In this document: piece by piece, positions 8,784 to 13,108 of the stretch
Position numbering within the stretch: the first letter of the stretch is position 1
How the letters are laid out: each line of letters starts with the position of its first letter
Translations under genes and position numbers: made by a program
Assembly: GCA_910592005.1 (NCBI GenBank)
Contig: CAJVPP010002931.1
Location: 1-13,108, forward strand
Source of the DNA: Funneliformis mosseae
Taxonomy: Eukaryota > Glomeromycota > Glomeromycetes > Glomerales > Glomeraceae
DNA length: 13,108 bases
Direction: 5' to 3'
The notes under the pieces: model-generated
Told to the model about the DNA's origin: nothing
The model's database searches: none
Seen by the model: the letters and a program-made list of their open reading frames with translations, nothing else

Positions 8784-10142
8784 TTAATTTCAAACATTTT
8801 TATAATTTGATAATTCTTCATCATATTTATTAAATTCTAAATCTTTTACTGATAAATTATTTTCAAATTCATCATTCAACTCACTAATTTCTATTTTATC
8901 TTCATTATATTTTTTTAATTATTTTTTTTTTTATTTTTTTTAAATAAAAAATCATAATCAAATAAAAAATGATTCTCACTTCCATCTCTAGCTACTGATA
9001 TTTCACAACATTTGAACGATTTGCAAATTCTATGAGTCTATAACCCATTTAGCAATTGTAGAATAAATTGGTTTTTTAATACACCCTACTAGTGTTAATT
9101 GATGTATTCTGAAGCTATCTAAACTTAATAATATTGTCTTAATTTAGATTTAATAATAGAGATATCTAATGGTTAAAGTTTACTAGTTAATCCACTTGAA
9201 ATTATTGTTATATTTGTTTGTTTTTCAATAAATCTATTTTTAACTGTATTAACTAAATACTTTCTAAAGAATATAAAACTAAAAGAGATTGAGGGTATTA
9301 CATTAATTTCATATATTTTTCAATCTACCATAATATTTTATTTTTATTCATCCATTTTTTTTCATTTATATAAATATTAATATCTTAAAAAAATTACTCT
9401 TTTAAATATTTTTTAGTTTAAAAATACAAGTAGCTAAAAGTTTAGTACCATCAGCTAAACATGATAAAACAATAATAAAATGAGTTTTTTTATGATCAAT
9501 TGTACAAATAATTACTGTTGAAGTATCATATTAATCTAATATTGTATTTAAAAGTAAATCAAAAATAACTGGAGTTTCATCTATATTACCAATATATTTT
9601 AAAAGATAATCATATTAAATTCTTCGATATAAAATAAAACTAAGAAAACTTTATTATTTTTGTAAAAGATTATCTGGAAGTTGTTACATAATATGAGTTT
9701 ATTAATGTATTGCAAAATTACTCCTTTCAATAAAACCTTCTAAACATGCATTTGAAAATTTAAAAATATTAATATTTGAATAAGATTAAGACAACCTTTA
9801 GCTATAGATTTAGCTTTTTGAATAATTATATTTCGCATAATAGCTTTTACTGCTTGATGTATATTTGTTACCCATAAAAATAAATTTTTCAAGTTCTAAA
9901 AGATATACTTCCCTTCTTCATGCAGTTTTTGAATATAAAAGGCTGTATTTTCTAATTGATTTTTTTGGTTTTTTTAATATTGTATTTGTTTAGATTTAAC
10001 ATCAAATTTTTTAGCTGCTAACCTATTACTTTCACATTGTTTAGTATAATAGATAATAAGTAACTTCTCTCTTACATATCACTGTTTTTTTTTCTTTAAA
10101 GTTATATAAGATTTTTTTGTAAAACTTTTATTATAATGTACG
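8784..10142 (-). pseudogene. pogo/CENP-B-type (DDE_1) transposase, disabled
   Basis: Read on the minus strand from about 10142, the remnant follows the order of fungal pogo-like proteins. First comes an N-terminal HTH region (SNRLAAKKFDVKSKQIQ, near 10018-9970), then the CENP-B-type segment (EEGKYILLELEKF; QKAKSIAKGCLNLI). The catalytic core follows: IGNIDETPVIF with Asp at 9581-9579, LSCLADGTKLLATCIFKLK, then SSGLTSKL-stop-PLDI with Asp at 9166-9164. The C-terminal part has an ARDGSEN-like piece, a Glu/Asp-rich tail and NYKNV-stop-N, ending at TAA 8786-8784. The region of the second catalytic Asp (about 9270-9285) is frameshifted and appears to read Tyr. Stops and frameshifts run throughout and no ATG is left at the start. 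About 1.36 kb corresponds to a nearly full-length 450-aa protein. It codes opposite to the following DDE relic. Confidence 0.85.
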
Positions 10143-10509
10143 GTTTGTATCACAAAAAGCTATTCAATAAATTAATCAAACTAAAAATAAAATAAAAATT
10201 TTCTAATACATATATTTAAAATATTTTAACATAGTTTGATAGATATTGATTGTTGCTATAAATTAATATTAGAATTACTCTGATTAAAAATAAAGATTAA
10301 AAGTTATTAACCAATAAAGTTCAGGTATTTTCTTAAGTGGGAATGAATTTGAAACATATAACTCCGGTCAGAATTATGTTCAAATTTTATAATATAAGTC
10401 ATATATAAATAGTTTAGACTGTATACATGTGTTAATCGACTGATCAATTTTTTTTACTATAGAACACCCCAAACGACAAATTCAACATTGCTGAAAAATA
10501 ATAAAAAAA
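10143..10509. promoter_or_regulatory. Spacer between two oppositely oriented transposase relics, with a 41-bp imperfect palindrome
   Basis: The two pseudogenes are read outward from this region, so their promoters or element ends should lie here. The clearest structure is at 10346-10386. Arms AATTTGAAACATA and TATGTTCAAATT are complementary apart from one extra A, and they flank TAACTCCGGTCAGAAT. A pyrimidine tract ending in TATAG at 10456-10462 resembles a splice acceptor and may begin the first surviving exon of the plus-strand relic. No inverted repeat that defines an element end was found. Confidence 0.4.
10346..10386. repeat. Copy 2 of the dispersed palindromic element
   Basis: An imperfect 41-bp palindrome with arms at 10346-10358 and 10375-10386. 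Its centre ACTCCGGTCAGAAT looks like a C-to-T/G-to-A altered form of the CCGGCC centre of the copy at 3890. Its first 14 bp recur at 12984-12997, on the other side of the plus-strand transposase relic. Confidence 0.6.
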
Positions 10510-12876
10510 AGAAAACTTCAAATTGTGAAAACTGAATATAGTACAGATGAAGAAATTGGATGAGATAATAAAAATAAAACAGAGGATAAAGAAGTTGGAG
10601 ATGAAGCAGAGGATAAAGAAGTTGAATGGGTTGATGAGGATAAGGCAAAGCAGCTTTTTTTTAGTTTAACTTAAAATATAAAAGAATTAAAATTTTCTAA
10701 ACATCTATTAGTAAATGTAGGAAACTCACAAACAACAAAATATTGAAAAAATTAAAGTATCAGAAAATCGAAAAAAAAATGGGCAAACTCTTTATTAACT
10801 ATTAAATAATCAAAATAATACTGGTAGCTCTAATAGTAATTTTGGTGGTGGTTCTTCTAGTGGTAAAAATAGTTCCAGTGCTAATAATTTTAGTGGTGGT
10901 TCTTCTGGTAGTGAAAATGGTTCTAGTGCTGATAATTTTGGTGATGATTCTTCTGATAGAAATAATTTTAATGTTGATGATTCTAATGTTAATTCTGATA
11001 ATGCTAAAAATGCACAATTGAATACATTAGTTAATATAATTAAAGATAAACTAAACTTAAGGATAAACATTTAACTTCAGGATATAAGCTATGACTTAAA
11101 GCTATTCAATATTATTTATAACTCCTTAACAAAAGACATGCAAAATTAGAAGCAATTCAGACTGTTGCAGATCTTCTAAATTGAGGAATATAGTTTGCTT
11201 GTTGGTTAGAAGTTAGACTAAAACATTTATTGAATATGGTGATATTCCTAATAGTATTCGTGAAAGATATCTTAGAGGAACCAGTATTCTTGATAATGAA
11301 GAATTCAAATAAAAGTTGCATTATATTTACAACAACACAAATTTAATATAACTGTTCATGACTTTTGCAATTATATTTCCAATGAAATTTTACCTTCTAT
11401 TGATATAGAAAAAAACTAAAATCAGGTATTTGTTTTATTATATTTGTATTTTATAAATTACTTTATTTTATAAATATATTACTAATGATCTTTACATTTT
11501 ATAATAAATCTACAGCAATTTAGTGATTAAAAAAAATGTGATTTATTTTTAATCAATATACAAAGGAATATATATTAATGGTTATAAAAGAGATGATGTC
11601 ATTGTCTATCAAAAAAAATTTCTTGAAGTCATGTTCTGATAACAAGTTTATTTTTATTTAATTAATTTATATTATATTATATATTTATATTTATATTTTA
11701 TGTATATAATTTTATAGTTATCAAAAATTAATACCAAAATTTACTGGTAATGAACTTAAAATTAGAATAATCCAGAATTAGAAGGTAAACAACAAATACA
11801 TATTCTTATTACTCATGATGAAACAACTTTTCAATCAAATGATAGACAAAAATCAGGTTGGAGACCTAAAAATGAGCAATCTTTACGAAAAAAAGTTCAA
11901 GAAAAACCATTTATGTTAGTGATTTTTTAACTGATATAATTAGAAGATTAAAATTAAATGAAGAAGAGATTGATGATACAATTTTAAATAAAGCTCGTAT
12001 TGTAATTAATCTTAGAAAAAATTTTGATAAATAGTGAAATATTGATCAATTAATTGATCAGATTTTTTTTTTTTATTATAATAAATTAATATAAGTTAAA
12101 TTATTAAATTAAATAAAAAGCTAATATAATTTAAATTTAAATTATTAGATTAAAACTCGAGCTATACTAATTTTTGAAAAAAACACATCCAGGCATGATT
12201 GCTGTATTTGTTTTTGATAATTTCTCTAATTATACAAAACTGGTTAATAATACACTTAATACAGCAAATATGAATCTTAATTCTGATAATAAGCAGCTAA
12301 TTATGCATAATACAATATTTAATGGTCAAGTTCAATCTATAGTGTTTCCTTCTGATTATCCTGATGAAATACTCCATGAAAAATCTAAAAGAATGAAAGC
12401 AGTTTTACAGAAATATAATTTATGAAGTTCTGGATTAAAAGCTTTTTGTGATAAAAATAATATATCATTAGAAAATTCAAGATGTTATGCACGTTATATT
12501 TTAGCTACTCAAGAGGATTTTGTAATCAAAAACTATTATTACAAGAAATTATTGAAAAATTAGAACATAAAGTAATTTTTTATCTAAAATTTCATTGTAA
12601 ACTTAATTATATCAAAATGTATTAGGGAGCTACAAAACGATATACTTAATAACATTATAATTATACATGAAAAGGATTACAAGAAACTGTTTCAAAGCAT
12701 TAGATTCAGTTTCTTTAAGTCATATATGTATATATGCTCAAAAATCAGCAAAATTTATAGAATATTATAGAAAAGGATTAATAGGTTTACAAGCTGTATA
12801 TGTTTTAAAAAAATATAAATCACATCAAACTGTTCTGGATTTTATTTTTGAAAATACTGATGAACTAATAAAATAA
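10510..12876 (+). pseudogene. Fungal DDE-superfamily transposase with introns, disabled
   Basis: The N-terminal part from about 10510 is acidic (DEAEDKEVEWVDEDKAKQLFF), then a Ser/Gly/Asn repeat (10838-10981), then HTH-like and DNA-binding pieces (TSGYKL; LEAIQTVADLL; HDFCNYISNEILPS across frames). The core reads ITHDETTFQSND (Asp codon 11817-11819), GWRPKNEQSLRKK, VSDFLTDIIRRLKL, HPGMIAVFVFDNFSN (Asp 12216-12218) and FHCKLNYIKMY. The end is KSAKFIEYYRKGLIGLQAVY to TAA at 12874-12876. This matches a DDE family I recall as highly repeated in agaricomycete and glomeromycete genomes. There the last motif is FHCELNPIEMYWG, so the catalytic Glu is now Lys (12614-12616) and the Trp a TAG. Three intron-like gaps remain: 11426-11515, about 11647-11717, and 12062-12148 with its GT donor changed to AT. 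Many stops and frameshifts. Confidence 0.8.
10838..10981 (+). repeat. Three tandem copies of a 48-bp (16-residue) coding repeat
   Basis: Copies at 10838-10885, 10886-10933 and 10934-10981 each begin AATTTT and encode NFGGGSSSGKNSSSAN, NFSGGSSGSENGSSAD and NFGDDSSDRNNFNVDD. They form a flexible linker between the acidic N-terminus and the DNA-binding part of the plus-strand transposase relic. The repeat frame is intact although the surrounding gene is broken. Its reverse strand yields long meaningless open frames. Confidence 0.85.
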
Positions 12877-13108
12877 AGTTTTTTATTAGATTTTAAACTT
12901 TATTAATTATATTATCATGTGATTAAATTTTAGCCAATCATAAATCAGTATTATATTTATCATGTGACTATACAAATTTTTAAAATTTGAAACATATCTC
13001 TTAAACTGTAGAGGTTCGTAAGCAAATTTGTCTGCTTATTTACTATAAATTCCCTTCTGATTTACTTTTATGAAAAATTAAAATTTTTAAAAAATTTTTT
13101 TTTAAATT
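12877..13108. other. 3' flank of the plus-strand relic; AT-rich with short repeats
   Basis: There is no coding region. TTATCATGTGA occurs twice (12912-12922 and 12957-12967) around a CCAAT motif at 12934-12938. AATTTGAAACATAT at 12984-12997 repeats the sequence at 10346-10359. A TATA-like TACTATAAAT follows at 13040-13049. Together this could be the promoter of a gene beyond the window or the end of the transposon. The sequence does not decide. Confidence 0.35.

Noticed and set aside
8578..10335. Terminal inverted repeats for the pogo relic (ACACCCCTAAG against sequence near 10330)
   Set aside because: The best pairing needs gaps and several mismatches, so element borders were left open.
10457..10648. 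Minus-strand frame rich in Tyr, Leu and Phe
   Set aside because: It is the complement of the acidic Glu/Asp/Lys-coding part of the plus-strand transposase relic.
10838..10981. Possible CRISPR-like array
   Set aside because: The 48-bp units are contiguous with no spacers, encode an in-frame linker and occur in eukaryotic DNA.
10802..11070. Two overlapping minus-strand frames with repeated Thr/Ile/Arg or Leu/Ser/Pro/Glu
   Set aside because: They are reverse-strand readings of the 48-bp tandem repeat; their regularity is a by-product.

Overview
The window looks like nuclear DNA from an AT-rich filamentous fungus, most likely a glomeromycete such as Rhizophagus. The evidence is the short GT-AG introns (64-105 nt) in two ordinary eukaryotic genes, the very low GC outside exons, and a cluster of decayed fungal DNA-transposon families. 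The species is an inference.

Layout: 1-1599 holds no convincing gene, only a doubtful small ORF near 543-778 and some unassigned open frames. 1600-3707 (minus) is a complete ten-exon gene for a CNNM/Mam3-type membrane protein (DUF21 plus CBS pair, predicted 461 aa). 3708-4272 is a shared divergent upstream region. 4273-5935 (plus) is a complete five-exon gene for a multiple inositol polyphosphate phosphatase-like histidine phosphatase (predicted 444 aa). Both gene models use GT-AG introns throughout and keep frame across every junction.

From about 6.18 kb to 12.88 kb the window is a transposon graveyard. It holds a Tc1/mariner element with both terminal inverted repeats and TA target duplications (6178-7840). 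Next come an unrecognised decayed coding remnant (7925-8570), a pogo/CENP-B-type DDE transposase pseudogene on the minus strand (8784-10142), and a second, intron-bearing fungal DDE transposase pseudogene on the plus strand (about 10510-12876). All four carry stop codons and frameshifts. Many lesions are C-to-T or G-to-A changes, including loss of the expected catalytic Glu in the last one and every mismatch in the outer 26 bp of the Tc1 inverted repeats.

The two intact genes may share a promoter region: one is a family linked to divalent-cation homeostasis, the other an inositol-phosphate (phytate) phosphatase. A functional link between them is only a guess. I found no clearly new multi-gene system. 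The least explained items are a short palindromic element present at two or three places, a 24-bp perfect palindrome with an 18-bp repeat near 8.65 kb, and the 7.9-8.57 kb coding remnant.
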